Assembly (NCBI GenBank): GCA_019309115.1 | Contig: JAFDGW010000002.1 | Location: 1-64,000, forward strand | Source: Deltaproteobacteria bacterium | Lineage (GTDB): Bacteria; Desulfobacterota; Syntrophobacteria; Syntrophobacterales; Thermodesulforhabdaceae | Direction: 5' to 3' | DNA: 64,000 nt | In this document: piece after piece, positions 1 to 9,030 of the stretch | How positions within the stretch are numbered: the first letter of the stretch is position 1 | Layout of the letters: each line of letters begins with the position of its first letter | Program-made: the position numbers and the translations under genes | Notes under the pieces: model-generated | Told to the model about the DNA's origin: nothing | What the model saw: only the letters and a program-made list of their open reading frames with translations | The model's database searches: none

Positions 1-73
1 GGTGTCCAAGTATTATCTGCTGTTCTTCTGTCAAGTTGTTTAATTCTAGGACTATTGCTCTTTTTGTTTTCAT
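1..73 (-). CDS. tnpB: TnpB RNA-guided nuclease, N-terminal fragment (partial at window edge)
   Basis: The ATG is at 73-71 on the minus strand and the first 24 codons read like the full-length copy at 46905-48314 (starting MKTKRAIVLELNNLTEEQ). Only the start is visible, so intactness cannot be judged. Differences from the other copy in this stretch are few. Confidence 0.75.
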   Translation of the reverse strand, partial: MKTKRAIVLELNNLTEEQQIILGH

Positions 74-187
74 CTCTGCAGTTGTAGTTTACATTCACGG
101 TTGTTTAGTTTCAATGTGCTAACGCACCTGCGGGCTTTCATCCCCTCCCTTACGGAAGGGGTCTTCCCGCCCGCAAAAGATAAAAAG
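1..187 (-). mobile_element. Left end of a second TnpB-only IS200/IS605-type element (cut by window edge)
   Basis: These bases repeat 48242-48428 with about nine differences, roughly 95 percent identity by eye. The stretch holds the first codons of tnpB and the untranslated left end with its hairpins (GTGC/GCAC around 115-128, CCCTT/AAGGG around 147-160, GCGGGC/GCCCGC around 130-175). Both copies share the bases ATAAAAAG at the outer border, which may be target sequence or the element's tip. The rest of the element lies outside the window. Confidence 0.85.
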
Positions 188-218
188 GGGCAGATTTAAG
201 ACAAGCACACAATATAAA

Positions 219-307
219 TGGTGCCTGGGGCGGGAATCGAACCCGCACGGGGACGAAGCCCCAAGGGATTTTAAGTCCCTTGCGTCTGCCTATTCCGCCA
301 CCCAGGC
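219..307 (-). tRNA. tRNA-Leu (anticodon UAA)
   Basis: Reverse complement folds as a class II tRNA: acceptor GCCTGGG at 307-301 pairs with CCCAGGC at 229-223, the anticodon stem AGGGA/TCCCT encloses loop CTTAAAA (anticodon TAA), a long variable arm (GGGGC TTCG TCCCC type) follows, and the T arm contains GGTTCGATTCC. The discriminator is A and CCA is encoded at 221-219. It reads UUA codons. It sits about 30 bp from the left IS end. Confidence 0.96.
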
Positions 308-369
308 ATCCGAATACCTTCGCTATATTTACACGATAAAGAACCGCCAAACAAGATGAAAGAAACACT

Positions 370-1365
370 CTAATGGGATTTTACATCAATGCAACGCATG
401 GCCTTCTCAATTCTAGTTATTGATTCCCCATGACGACGGCAAGCTTCTTTGTCTTGAGACACAAAATCCTTCAAAACTTCGTAAATCTCAGCAGCTCGAT
501 CGGTGCTATTACAAATCAGCAAACAATCAACACCTGCTAATAGTGTTCTTCTTGCCACTTCATCAATCGGAACGTGTTCGGTTATGGCCTTCATGTCCAG
601 GTCATCAGAAATTATCAAACCTTGAAAGCCAAGCCTTTCACGCAACCAGTCCCTGCAAACAACGGTGGACATTAATGCAGGATAGTAGGGATCAAGCATT
701 GGGTAACAGGCATGGGAAACCATCATACCCCACACACCGGCACGCACTGCTTCAACGAAGGGGGCAATGTCTTCCCACATGTCATCGAGAGAATTCCAAA
801 GTATTTGCAAAGCGTCGTTATGCGGGTCTTTAGAAGCTTGGCCCAATCCCGGAAAGTGCTTTGCCACACATTGAACGCCATGTTTTTGATGAAGGGAAAT
901 CCAAAGGGCCCCAAAACGCCCCACTTTTTTGCTATCCCCGCCAAAAGACCTGGTGGAAAGAAAATGCTTTTTAACATCCGAAACCCTGTCCAGAACTGGT
1001 GCAAGGTTAACGTTTATACCGTAAGTACAAAGTGCTTTAGCAGTCTCCGAAGAGGCGGCAGACACACTTATCTCTCCACCACAGGCCATGTCATAAGCAG
1101 AAGGAGTTCCGAGAAAGCGAAGGCGCCTGACGGTACCTCCCTCTTGATCTACCGCGATAAAAGGAGTTCGACCATGCCGGTCTATATAATGTTTTTTGAT
1201 TTCTGAGGTTAGGTGTTTGAGTTGCTTCAAAGACTCAATATTCCTACGAAACAACACAAAACCACCAACCCCTATTTCATTGATAAGCCAATCAATTTGT
1301 TCATTATAATCGGTCCCATTAAAACCAGCCCAGATTCTTAACCCAATGTCATTTGACGTTTGCAT
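370..1365 (-). CDS. nagZ: Beta-N-acetylhexosaminidase NagZ (GH3)
   Basis: Cytoplasmic glycoside hydrolase that removes N-acetylglucosamine from anhydromuropeptides in peptidoglycan recycling. The 331 residues match the usual length of the NagZ subgroup of GH3. Visible motifs are the Asp-rich substrate loop FIAVDQEGGTVRRL near residue 70, KHFPGLG near 165, and the nucleophile region LIISDDLDMKAI near residue 255. It is the last gene of the long rpsB-led operon; its ATG overlaps the 3' end of the GspC-like gene by 17 bp. NagZ identity is strong; GH3 relatives with beta-glucosidase activity are larger. Confidence 0.93.
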   Translation of the reverse strand: MQTSNDIGLRIWAGFNGTDYNEQIDWLINEIGVGGFVLFRRNIESLKQLKHLTSEIKKHYIDRHGRTPFIAVDQEGGTVRRLRFLGTPSAYDMACGGEISVSAASSETAKALCTYGINVNLAPVLDRVSDVKKHFLSTRSFGGDSKKVGRFGALWISLHQKHGVQCVAKHFPGLGQASKDPHNDALQILWNSLDDMWEDIAPFVEAVRAGVWGMMVSHACYPMLDPYYPALMSTVVCRDWLRERLGFQGLIISDDLDMKAITEHVPIDEVARRTLLAGVDCLLICNSTDRAAEIYEVLKDFVSQDKEACRRHGESITRIEKAMRCIDVKSH

Positions 1366-1966
1366 CTTCTTTCATACCCCTTTCTGGCTCACCCAATTTC
1401 TTTTCCAGCTTCCGCCGTTTGAGACGCATCAAAAAAATGTTCCTCATCTTCTCTACGAGTTTTTCCTTTTCTTCCGGGCTCAAGTTCTTGAATTCTTCGG
1501 GAGATGGAAATTCTTTTAATTTATCAACTTCCTCATCACTCACCACAGACACCTTAGGTAACGGTGGAGGTGGAGCCGCAATTTTCCCTGATTGATACAA
1601 TGGTATCTCCTGCTCCTGACCCTTCCAGTTGACAATAATACTTGCCTTTCCAACTTTTGTAACCTTGTAAGGGCCAATGGATTCGCCTTCCTTAAGTACA
1701 ACGTAATTACCCTTTTGATATTCCCCAATATTCCTACGAAGCCTCACCAAAGCTCGCTTTTCATGCTGAAAATAGATGATCCCGTCAAGCTGAATGTCGT
1801 CTGGATTAAAGGTTCCATGATCGACCGTTTTAGAATTTTCTTGAATAGCTGGTGGTTTACGATCCGGAGCAAATAGATTTTTCTCAACAACCACATTTTC
1901 TTGACTAAACAAAGGCGTCGCCAAAACAGCCAGGAAACAAGCCATCAATATAACCTTGCGGATCAT
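1349..1966 (-). CDS. Exported GspC/PilP-like protein of unknown role
   Basis: The 205-residue product starts with a typical signal peptide (basic MIRK, hydrophobic core, then LFSQE) and continues with EKNLFAPDRKPP, which resembles the start of the homology region of type II secretion GspC and type IV pilus PilP proteins. A beta-rich stretch (LDGIIYF, YVVLKEGE, YKVTKVGKASIIVNW) fits that fold. A Pro-rich linker (APPPPLP) leads to a highly charged helical tail. No other secretion gene is visible nearby, so the GspC link is only fold-level inference. It overlaps the start of nagZ and the end of the upstream gene, so it is part of the same transcript. Confidence 0.6.
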   Translation of the reverse strand: MIRKVILMACFLAVLATPLFSQENVVVEKNLFAPDRKPPAIQENSKTVDHGTFNPDDIQLDGIIYFQHEKRALVRLRRNIGEYQKGNYVVLKEGESIGPYKVTKVGKASIIVNWKGQEQEIPLYQSGKIAAPPPPLPKVSVVSDEEVDKLKEFPSPEEFKNLSPEEKEKLVEKMRNIFLMRLKRRKLEKKLGEPERGMKEDANVK

Positions 1967-2523
1967 CTTTTTGCCTCGCTAACGAACATGCGCATTTGAT
2001 CATATAAAAAATTCGCAACTATTTGCGCAAACATCCTACCATTGGAAGCAAACCTGAGCTTTCTACCAAGCTCCAACTGTATTCCCATACCACTTCTGTT
2101 ACGATTAACAACATTTTTCGGATGTGAGCCCTTTATGTCGTTCCGACGTTTTTCCAAAATTTTGAATCCCTTTGACCGCAACATAGATTCTAATAAGGTT
2201 GCTCCTTCCACATCCTTTCCACCAACTACCACAACCGCCTCTTGTTCCGATAACCCGTGAACACTGACCGTGTAATCTACCTGTTTTGCAATTCGACACC
2301 AAAACTCTTCGTTAAAACAAGTACTTGGTACATGGAGCTTGAGAAAATTTTCATTTTCCATAATACCTTCAAAAGCATAGAACCAAAATGAAGAACCGGC
2401 GATCATATCAGCAACTTCCGATGTCCCTGGTTCAATTCGACCACCATGTGGTGCCATAACAAGCACTGGGTACAACCCAACGCGCCATCGAATACGATAA
2501 TCTATACCCAAACAGAAGGACAA
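1963..2523 (-). CDS. Poly-gamma-glutamate hydrolase family protein (DUF867)
   Basis: The sequence shows the motifs of the phage-type poly-gamma-glutamate hydrolase PghP family, a zinc carboxypeptidase-like fold: VMAPHGGRIEPGTSEVA (zinc His/Glu) near residue 24, FYAFEG, a second zinc His in TVSVHG near 88, and GMGIQLELG near 147. At 186 residues it is complete for the family. The family cleaves gamma-glutamyl bonds, but cellular members are uncharacterised. Its place between tsaB/ykgJ and nagZ suggests a cell-wall or peptide clean-up role, which is inference. There is no signal peptide. Confidence 0.75.
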   Translation of the reverse strand: MSFCLGIDYRIRWRVGLYPVLVMAPHGGRIEPGTSEVADMIAGSSFWFYAFEGIMENENFLKLHVPSTCFNEEFWCRIAKQVDYTVSVHGLSEQEAVVVVGGKDVEGATLLESMLRSKGFKILEKRRNDIKGSHPKNVVNRNRSGMGIQLELGRKLRFASNGRMFAQIVANFLYDQMRMFVSEAKR

Positions 2524-2543
2524 TTTTATCCCTCCCCTGTTGT

Positions 2544-3104
2544 TTAAAGAAACCTTAAGAGCCTTAACGGTACAGGGTCATCAGGAAGTTCCCTTAAATA
2601 AAAGCATTCCTCCTTTTCAAAACGACGACAGGCAATAGGCCTTTCATTGTAAATACCGCAAATGGCACATCCACTGGCCTTATCCTGCCACAAAAAAGGA
2701 CAAAAAGTATGCCCCTTACCAATACCCTGGGAAAACATCTGCCGCCACCTCTGAGGAACCCGGGAATTTGGAGGAAAATCAGGTAACCCGCTTGCAAATT
2801 CACAACATCGTCCGCATCTTATACAGTATGACCCGCCTTTGTCGGTGCTACCTTTCGATCCCACATTTACATGAACCGTTTCAAATGCAATGGCTCGTTC
2901 AGTTAGATGCCTTCTTAAAAGAACAAGCCTCCACCTTCTAGGTCTATTTAACATGTTGGTGGTATTGTACAATTTTATTAAATTTCGGATCCAAAATTTT
3001 GCGGGAAACAGAGGATTAGCCACAACTCGAATAAGCCTTCTGCGGTTGGAAGGAAGCATGCGACTTACAATTCTAACAAAAGCTCTTAGGTAAATGTCCG
3101 ACAT
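2544..3104 (-). CDS. YkgJ-type cysteine-cluster protein
   Basis: A 186-residue protein with a basic, helical N-terminal half and a C-terminal metal-binding module: CIRCGRCCEFASG near residue 96, followed by CPFLW, CAICGIYNERPIACRRF and EECFYL. The CxxCxxCC-to-CxxxxxRPxxC pattern is that of the YkgJ/zinc- or iron-chelating family (PF03692), whose function is unknown. It directly follows tsaB (one base between stop and start) in the long operon. A second family member is encoded at 58621-59544. Confidence 0.75.
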   Translation of the reverse strand: MSDIYLRAFVRIVSRMLPSNRRRLIRVVANPLFPAKFWIRNLIKLYNTTNMLNRPRRWRLVLLRRHLTERAIAFETVHVNVGSKGSTDKGGSYCIRCGRCCEFASGLPDFPPNSRVPQRWRQMFSQGIGKGHTFCPFLWQDKASGCAICGIYNERPIACRRFEKEECFYLRELPDDPVPLRLLRFL

Positions 3105-3830
3105 TTAACCCGGAATTCGTATATTTGGATTTTTAATTTCTGCCCCAGATGGACGAATATAAAGGGGCACAAGGGTTAACGGATCGTCAACATTTCCTCT
3201 ACGGAACCTGCGATAGCCAAGGAACGCGATGGACGAAGCTCTTACGGAATCAAAAATGGGCGGTGCTTCCCGGGCTAATTGAGAACCAGTTTTAATCAAA
3301 AAACTCCTGAAAACTTTCCGACCATCTCCACAAAAGATGGTTGGGCCATCCAGAATGCTGGTGTTAAAGATTTCCTCTGGAGGACTTACCATGTAATCGC
3401 ATATCCTATTCAACGCTCCTGTTCCATTGCACTTAAAAACAGTCCAGTACACCTCCTTCTTTCTGGCATCAATCAGTGGACATACGGAAAGAGGAGACCA
3501 GGCAAACGGCACAGCCAGGGCGTCCAGTGAAGGTACACCTACTACTGGTTTGTTGAGAGACCATGCAAGGCATTTCACGGTTGTCACACTTATTCGCAAT
3601 CCCGTAAAGCTTCCAGGGCCAATACCCACGCAGAAAAGATCCACATCCTTCAAATTCAGCCCTGTCGCTTTTAAGGCTCGGTCCACCTCTGGAAGCAATC
3701 TTTTGTTGTGAGTATCAACCCGCTGTATCACACTTTCGTACAATACCGCGTCGTGGTCATTATCATCATTGAAATAGACAATTCCCACAGTGCCGGACGT
3801 CATTGAAGTATCAACCGCTAGGACTATCAT
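3105..3830 (-). CDS. tsaB: tRNA threonylcarbamoyladenosine biosynthesis protein TsaB
   Basis: TsaB is the non-catalytic ASKHA-fold partner of TsaD in making t6A37 of ANN-decoding tRNAs. Recognisable are the N-terminal MIVLAVDTSMTSGTVGIV, the VGIGPGSFTGLRISV motif near residue 70 and the GVPSLDALA helix. At 241 residues it matches the bacterial family. Its ATG overlaps the rseP stop (3827-3830). TsaD, TsaC and TsaE are not in this window. Confidence 0.93.
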   Translation of the reverse strand: MIVLAVDTSMTSGTVGIVYFNDDNDHDAVLYESVIQRVDTHNKRLLPEVDRALKATGLNLKDVDLFCVGIGPGSFTGLRISVTTVKCLAWSLNKPVVGVPSLDALAVPFAWSPLSVCPLIDARKKEVYWTVFKCNGTGALNRICDYMVSPPEEIFNTSILDGPTIFCGDGRKVFRSFLIKTGSQLAREAPPIFDSVRASSIAFLGYRRFRRGNVDDPLTLVPLYIRPSGAEIKNPNIRIPG

Positions 3831-4921
3831 TTGCCTCTCAGAATGTCTGGAATCGAAGGGAACAACCTGACCAAGTCATTGTAAAAGACTGCAACCATCA
3901 ACACTATAAGCAGCGCAAACCCAATCTTTTGAACCCACTCCACTGCCTTCTGGTGGAACCGCCTTCGCGTGATAGCTTCCAGCGTAAAAACCACAAGATA
4001 GCCGCCATCAAGCGCAGGAAAAGGCAAAAGGTTCAGAATACCGAGGTTCAGGCTTATCAAAGCTATGAAGTGGATGAAGGGGAAAAAACCTGCTTGCGCC
4101 TGTTGTTTTGCCATCTGAGCAATAAGTATTGGCCCACCTACTGTTTTAAAAGGCACAATCCTTTGAATTAGTTTTACCAGGGTCAGGAAAAACAGCTTGG
4201 TTATATACACCATCTGAACAAAACTCTGGACAAAGGCATCCAAAAGGCTAACTTTTCTCAGCTCCACCCTACCTGAAGCTGTGATACCAATTATCGGCCT
4301 TTTGACTACTTCACCAAAGATATTTTTAACTTCGCGAATTTCTGGGGCTACAGTCAGTACAATCAACTCCCCAGCTCGATCAACTACTATTTTCAATGGT
4401 GGGTCTCCCGGCCTCCATTGTTTGATGGCCTGTGAAAGGTTATCCCATTGGGCTATTTTTCTTTCGTTGATTTGGATAATCAGATCACCGGACTTAAAGC
4501 CAGCCAGTTCAGCCGGAGAGCCAGGCTCAACACTACCCACTTCAGGAAGCAACGTAGGAATTCCTGAAAAAACAAAAACCACAAAAAACAAAACTAGCGC
4601 AAGAAAGAAGTTACACAAAGGTCCTGCCGCTACAATTAGCGCTCTTCGACCAGATGACTGATATTGAAAACTGCGGTGGTAATCCGATGGATTAACTTCA
4701 TCAAGGCTTTCTTCACCCAGCATCTTTACATACCCACCAAAGGGAATAGCGGCGATACAATATTCGGTCTCACCTCTCGTCCACTCAAATATAGGAGGGC
4801 CGAAACCGATGGAAAACCTTTCGACATGTACTCCACACCATCGGGCTACAAGAAAATGACCTAACTCGTGAACGAAAATGAGAACACCCAGGACAATAAT
4901 TGCATATATGATGGTCATCAT
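3827..4921 (-). CDS. rseP: RIP metalloprotease RseP (site-2 protease, M50)
   Basis: Membrane-embedded zinc protease that cuts anti-sigma factors and cleared signal peptides. The protein begins with a hydrophobic segment holding HELGH (HExxH), has one central PDZ domain (about residues 115-195, with GFKSGDLIIQINERK) and ends with the NLLPFPALDGG motif that supplies the third zinc ligand, then further membrane segments. I prefer the ATG at 4921, just before the first membrane segment and six bases after the dxr stop; an in-frame ATG at 4951 would add ten residues and overlap dxr. Operon position between dxr and tsaB matches the cdsA-dxr-rseP order common in bacteria. Confidence 0.93.
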   Translation of the reverse strand: MMTIIYAIIVLGVLIFVHELGHFLVARWCGVHVERFSIGFGPPIFEWTRGETEYCIAAIPFGGYVKMLGEESLDEVNPSDYHRSFQYQSSGRRALIVAAGPLCNFFLALVLFFVVFVFSGIPTLLPEVGSVEPGSPAELAGFKSGDLIIQINERKIAQWDNLSQAIKQWRPGDPPLKIVVDRAGELIVLTVAPEIREVKNIFGEVVKRPIIGITASGRVELRKVSLLDAFVQSFVQMVYITKLFFLTLVKLIQRIVPFKTVGGPILIAQMAKQQAQAGFFPFIHFIALISLNLGILNLLPFPALDGGYLVVFTLEAITRRRFHQKAVEWVQKIGFALLIVLMVAVFYNDLVRLFPSIPDILRGK

Positions 4922-4926
4922 GGTTT

Positions 4927-6120
4927 CTAATATTTCCTTTTTACTTCCCATTCTTTCAGAATTTCCTGAGCCCTTTTTCTAGCCCAGGCATCCACACTGA
5001 GGACCTGCTCAACGCTTCCCGTCTGTTCAATTCTGTGTTCGTTCATAACAGACTCTATTAGCCGCGGTATGTCATAAAATCCTATACGGTGATTGAGAAA
5101 AGCATAAACTGCTTCCTCGTTTGCAGCATTAAGGACGGTGGGCATGGTATGCCCGACACGGCAGGCTTCCTTAGCCAGTTTGAGGCACGGAAATTTTTGT
5201 TCGTCAGGGGGCAGAAAGGTAAGCCTACCAACCTGCAGCAGATCCAGAGGTTTTACACCGACATTTAGCCTCTCTGGATAGCTTAATGCGTAAGCAATTG
5301 GAATGCGCATATCCGGTACAGCCATTTCGGCAAGAATCGATCCATCGACGAATTCAACCATTGAATGGATAATGCTTTCCGGATGCACAACAATGTCAAT
5401 CATTTCCATAGGCACGTCAAAAAGCCATTTAGCTTCTATCAACTCTAACCCTTTGTTCATTAATGTAGCCGAATCAATAGTTATTTTGCTTCCCATGGAC
5501 CAATTCGGATGTTTCAAGGCAACCTCAGGAGAAACCGACTCAATCTCTGACTTGCTCTTGCCAAAAAACGGTCCTCCGGAAGCGGTTAAAATAATTCGTT
5601 TTAGATGTAATGAATCATGCCCCTGCAATACCTGGAACACCGCATTGTGTTCACTATCCACAGGAAGGATTGTTGCTCCCGTTTTCTTGGCCAGTCGCGT
5701 TATTATCTCACCAGCTATCACCATAGATTCCTTATTGGCCAAGGCCACAACTTTTCCAGCCTTTACAGCTTCATAAGTCGGAAGAAGGCCAACCGCTCCT
5801 ACGATAGCAGAAACGACAATGTCTGCATCTGATAGGGAAGCAGCTGTACAATATCCTTTCTCGCCAAACCAGATTTCAATACCCGACAGAGCCTCCGGAA
5901 GCTTGCTTTCTAGATTCTTGACCTCCCGCTCAGACTTAACAACCACTAACCTGGGTTTAAACTCTTCAATCTGCGAAAGTAAAAGATCAACATTCTTCGC
6001 CGCAGTAAGGGCCAGCACTTCAAACCTGTCTGGATATTTTCGAATAATGTCTAGCGTTGACGATCCAACAGAGCCAGTAGAACCAAGCACAACAACTCGC
6101 TTTCTAGCAAAATTGTCCAT
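4927..6120 (-). CDS. dxr: 1-deoxy-D-xylulose-5-phosphate reductoisomerase
   Basis: Second enzyme of the MEP isoprenoid pathway; converts DXP to 2-C-methyl-D-erythritol 4-phosphate with NADPH. Motifs: the NADPH loop VVLGSTGSVGSSTLDI at the N-terminus, NKESMVIAGE, the metal-binding DSEHNAVFQ and LTASGGPF, and HPNWSMGSKITIDSATLMNKGLE. The ATG at 6120-6118 overlaps the cdsA stop as ATGA, which favours it over an in-frame start 33 bases upstream. Length (about 397 residues) is normal. Together with uppS it places two steps of isoprenoid carrier synthesis in the same transcript. Confidence 0.96.
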   Translation of the reverse strand: MDNFARKRVVVLGSTGSVGSSTLDIIRKYPDRFEVLALTAAKNVDLLLSQIEEFKPRLVVVKSEREVKNLESKLPEALSGIEIWFGEKGYCTAASLSDADIVVSAIVGAVGLLPTYEAVKAGKVVALANKESMVIAGEIITRLAKKTGATILPVDSEHNAVFQVLQGHDSLHLKRIILTASGGPFFGKSKSEIESVSPEVALKHPNWSMGSKITIDSATLMNKGLELIEAKWLFDVPMEMIDIVVHPESIIHSMVEFVDGSILAEMAVPDMRIPIAYALSYPERLNVGVKPLDLLQVGRLTFLPPDEQKFPCLKLAKEACRVGHTMPTVLNAANEEAVYAFLNHRIGFYDIPRLIESVMNEHRIEQTGSVEQVLSVDAWARKRAQEILKEWEVKRKY

Positions 6121-6950
6121 CACAAAATCTCCAACAATCTCCAAAATATCCACGTCATAGGAAAGGCAAAAAGCAAGCTATCCAACCTATCGAGGACCCC
6201 TCCATGACCGGGAAGAATGGTTCCAGAATCCTTAACACCCTTGCGCCTTTTCAAAGCTGATTCAAAAAGGTCCCCGACCTGCGCGGCAAAAGATATAGAG
6301 AAAGCACCACACAAAGCTTTTAGGATAGTGAATCCATCAACAAGTAACCAACCTGAAAAGGTGCCAAATAAAACAGCTGCTCCAAAGCCACCAAACATCC
6401 CTTCGACCGTCTTTTTAGGACTCACCGATGGACAAAGAGGACGCTTACCGAAGCGCCTACCAATGAAGAAGGCCCCAGCGTCTGTAGCAGCAACTGTGAT
6501 GAGCACGAACAAAAGTAGCCCACGATGAGGTTCTCCATTTGGCAACCTGAAAAGAGTTACAAAGCCCAGAAAATATCCCACATAGATACTGCCACCAAGC
6601 AAAGAGAAAATTTCGCTTAAACGAAATATCCCCTTTGAATACAGGTAAAGATACGCCACAAAATGACATAACGTCACTGCTATTAGGGCTATGTGTAATC
6701 CAAGTTCGCCAGCCAAGAACCCACCAATGGGAAAGCAAAGGGCAGCGCCACAAAGGATCACCGTATCCTTTAGCGTTGGTTCGGAGGGTAGGACAAGATT
6801 ACAGGCTTCAATTACACTCATAATAACTGCCAGCACGACGACGAGCATTATCACCCATTCGGGTGCGGTAACTACCAGAACAACGAGAGGAATAGCAATG
6901 GCCAGAGAGGTTATCCACCGTTTCTGCAGTTCCGTGAGTTGAATCATCAC
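6120..6950 (-). CDS. cdsA: Phosphatidate cytidylyltransferase (CDP-diacylglycerol synthase)
   Basis: Integral membrane enzyme that makes CDP-diacylglycerol from phosphatidate and CTP. The 276 residues contain about eight hydrophobic segments and the C-terminal family signature KRRKGVKDSGTILPGHGG followed by VLDRLDSLL, with metal-binding acidic residues. TDAGAFFIGRRFGKRP and SPKKTVEG near the middle also match the family. Two adjacent ATGs (6950 and 6947) are possible starts. It sits 16 bases after uppS and overlaps dxr by four bases. Confidence 0.95.
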   Translation of the reverse strand: MMIQLTELQKRWITSLAIAIPLVVLVVTAPEWVIMLVVVLAVIMSVIEACNLVLPSEPTLKDTVILCGAALCFPIGGFLAGELGLHIALIAVTLCHFVAYLYLYSKGIFRLSEIFSLLGGSIYVGYFLGFVTLFRLPNGEPHRGLLLFVLITVAATDAGAFFIGRRFGKRPLCPSVSPKKTVEGMFGGFGAAVLFGTFSGWLLVDGFTILKALCGAFSISFAAQVGDLFESALKRRKGVKDSGTILPGHGGVLDRLDSLLFAFPMTWIFWRLLEIL

Positions 6951-6966
6951 AACTTTTGATCAGTTA

Positions 6967-7740
6967 TTAAAATGCCGAACAGTTTTCTGCAACAGTGAGC
7001 TGTTCGCTTATTTTTCCAAACCGTCTTTCCCTGGTCTGAAATGCCTCAAGAGCCGCATAGAACTCTTTTTCGCCGAAATCCGGCCAAAGGGTGTCGATGA
7101 TGTAAAGTTCAGTGTAGGCAATTTGCCAGAGAAGAAAATTACTGACTCTGCATTCTCCGCTGGTACGAATTAGCAAATCTGGATCGGGCACGCCAGCGGT
7201 AAAGAGATGAGCTGCAAAAGTATCCAAATTGATATCATCTGGTTTCATTTCGCCGCGCTTCACTTTCTCTGCTATGCGGCGTGTAGCTTCCACTATTTCA
7301 TGTCTGCCCCCGTAATTCAGGGCGACTTGCACGATCAGGTTTTCACCATTCTTCGTCTTTTCAACGACATTGTCGAGCATAGCCAAAACGTCCGATGGAA
7401 GACTTTCACGGTCTCCTATATGCAAAATCTTGATTCCCTTCTCAATTAAACCGGACAACTCCTTTTGCAAAAACTTTTTCATAATACGCCACAGTGAATC
7501 AATCTCCGCTTTAGGACGCTGCCAGTTTTCTTTGGAAAAAGCATATAGAGTCAAGTAAGGTATTCCACAGTCCACGCAACAACGGATTACCGTTTTTACC
7601 GCCTCGATCCCTGCTTCATGTCCATAAACACGATTTTTAAGGCGTCTCCTTGCCCATCTCCCGTTACCGTCCATAATGACGGCAACGTGCTTGGGTAATT
7701 TTTTAAAGTAATGCCTGCGGCTCTCAGGATCAGACCTCAA
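6967..7740 (-). CDS. uppS: Undecaprenyl (isoprenyl) diphosphate synthase
   Basis: Cis-prenyltransferase that makes the C55 lipid carrier for peptidoglycan and other wall polymers. The catalytic region [16 protein letters not shown] lies near residue 18, followed by [10 protein letters not shown] and [15 protein letters not shown]; the C-terminal [19 protein letters not shown] and YTELYI motifs are intact. Length of 257 residues is typical. Its start overlaps the end of frr by 11 bp, so the two are translationally linked. Confidence 0.95.
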   Translation of the reverse strand: MRSDPESRRHYFKKLPKHVAVIMDGNGRWARRRLKNRVYGHEAGIEAVKTVIRCCVDCGIPYLTLYAFSKENWQRPKAEIDSLWRIMKKFLQKELSGLIEKGIKILHIGDRESLPSDVLAMLDNVVEKTKNGENLIVQVALNYGGRHEIVEATRRIAEKVKRGEMKPDDINLDTFAAHLFTAGVPDPDLLIRTSGECRVSNFLLWQIAYTELYIIDTLWPDFGEKEFYAALEAFQTRERRFGKISEQLTVAENCSAF

Positions 7741-8290
7741 GAATTTCCTTCTCCTTCTTTTCTAGAAGTTCATCCACCTTTTTAACGAATTCATCGGTGA
7801 GCTTTTGAATTTTTTCCTGTCCTCGAAACTGATCATCTTCAGAAATTTGCTTTTCCTTTTTCATTTCTTTTATCATTTCGTTTGCATCACGGCGGATGTT
7901 GCGCAGAGCAACCTTTGCTTCTTCTGCCATCTTTTTGACAACCTTCACCAGCTCCTGACGCCTTTCTTCTGTTAGTGGAGGAATGTTTATCCTGATAATT
8001 TTTCCATCGTTGTTTGGAGTTAACCCAAGATCGGACTTCAAAATTGCCTTTTCTACCTCAGCAACGACACTCAGATCCCACGGCTGTATCATTATAGTTC
8101 GCGGTTCTGGAACGGTGATCGTAGCAAGTTGGTTAAGGGGTGTTGGCGTACCATAATATTCCACTCTTATATGCTCTACTAGTGCTGTGGAAGCTCTACC
8201 AGTTCTGAGCCGCTTGTATTCACTTTCCAGATTTTTCAAGGTTTTCGTCATTCGTTCTCGAGCGTCATCGTAAATCTCGTTTAACATCAT
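7730..8290 (-). CDS. frr: Ribosome recycling factor
   Basis: Splits post-termination ribosomes together with EF-G. The 186-residue sequence shows the family features [50 protein letters not shown] and the long helical [19 protein letters not shown]. Two consecutive ATGs (8290, 8287) follow a strong GGAGG; the second has the better spacing. The start overlaps the pyrH stop. Gene order rpsB-tsf-pyrH-frr is the classical bacterial one. Confidence 0.96.
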   Translation of the reverse strand: MMLNEIYDDARERMTKTLKNLESEYKRLRTGRASTALVEHIRVEYYGTPTPLNQLATITVPEPRTIMIQPWDLSVVAEVEKAILKSDLGLTPNNDGKIIRINIPPLTEERRQELVKVVKKMAEEAKVALRNIRRDANEMIKEMKKEKQISEDDQFRGQEKIQKLTDEFVKKVDELLEKKEKEILEV

Positions 8291-9030
8291 TCACCTCCTG
8301 CCACCACCGTTCCGATAGGTTCACCTCTTACAACACGCTCCATATTTCCCGGTACCCTCACATTGAACACAACTATTTTCATGCCCTGATCCCTGGCCAG
8401 AGAAATAGCCGTAGCATCCATAACCTTCAGGTTTCTAGCCAAAACTTCAGTATAAGTAAGTCTATCATATTTATGGGCATTAGCATTTCTTTCAGGGTCT
8501 GAATCGTAAACTCCATCTACCTTGGTACCCTTAAGCAACGCTTCGGCTCCTATTTCTATCGCCCGAAGGGCAGCAGCCGTATCCGTTGTAAAAAAGGGTA
8601 ATCCGGTTCCAGCGGCAAAGATGACGATTCTTCCCTTTTCCAAATGCCTGATCGCCCTTCTACGTATATACGGTTCCGCAACTTCCCTCATGGTAATGGC
8701 TGATTGAACCCTGGTAGCCACACCATGTTTTTCCAGCGATTGTTGCAGGGCCAATGCGTTTATTACTGTGGCGAGCATTCCCATATAATCAGCGGTGGAA
8801 CGGTCCATCCCCTGAGCAGCGCCGGAAACTCCCCGAAAGATGTTGCCTCCACCTATCACCAACGCAATTTCCACTCCCATTCCGTGTACTACTGCAATCT
8901 CCTGAGCCATGCGATCTATTGTTACGGTGTCAATTCCATACGGTTGATCCCCCATTAGAGCTTCTCCGCTCAGTTTCAATAAAACTCGCTTATAAATGGG
9001 AGATTCCGGCATTGCTTTTTGACCCCTCAC
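8287..9030 (-). CDS. pyrH: UMP kinase
   Basis: Phosphorylates UMP to UDP in pyrimidine nucleotide synthesis; amino acid kinase fold. Motifs: [24 protein letters not shown], the [15 protein letters not shown] helix, [17 protein letters not shown] and the C-terminal GTVV. A GTG at 9030 overlaps the tsf stop as GTGA; an ATG at 9012 with GAGGGG ten bases upstream is at least as good and would shorten the N-terminus by six residues. pyrK and pyrD of the same pathway occur separately at 37.7-39.4 kb. Confidence 0.95.
   Translation of the reverse strand: MRGQKAMPESPIYKRVLLKLSGEALMGDQPYGIDTVTIDRMAQEIAVVHGMGVEIALVIGGGNIFRGVSGAAQGMDRSTADYMGMLATVINALALQQSLEKHGVATRVQSAITMREVAEPYIRRRAIRHLEKGRIVIFAAGTGLPFFTTDTAAALRAIEIGAEALLKGTKVDGVYDSDPERNANAHKYDRLTYTEVLARNLKVMDATAISLARDQGMKIVVFNVRVPGNMERVVRGEPIGTVVAGGE

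Noticed and set aside
150-368. 72-codon minus-strand frame across the tRNA-Leu
   Set aside because: It runs through the tRNA gene and the IS left end; no ribosome site or family likeness.
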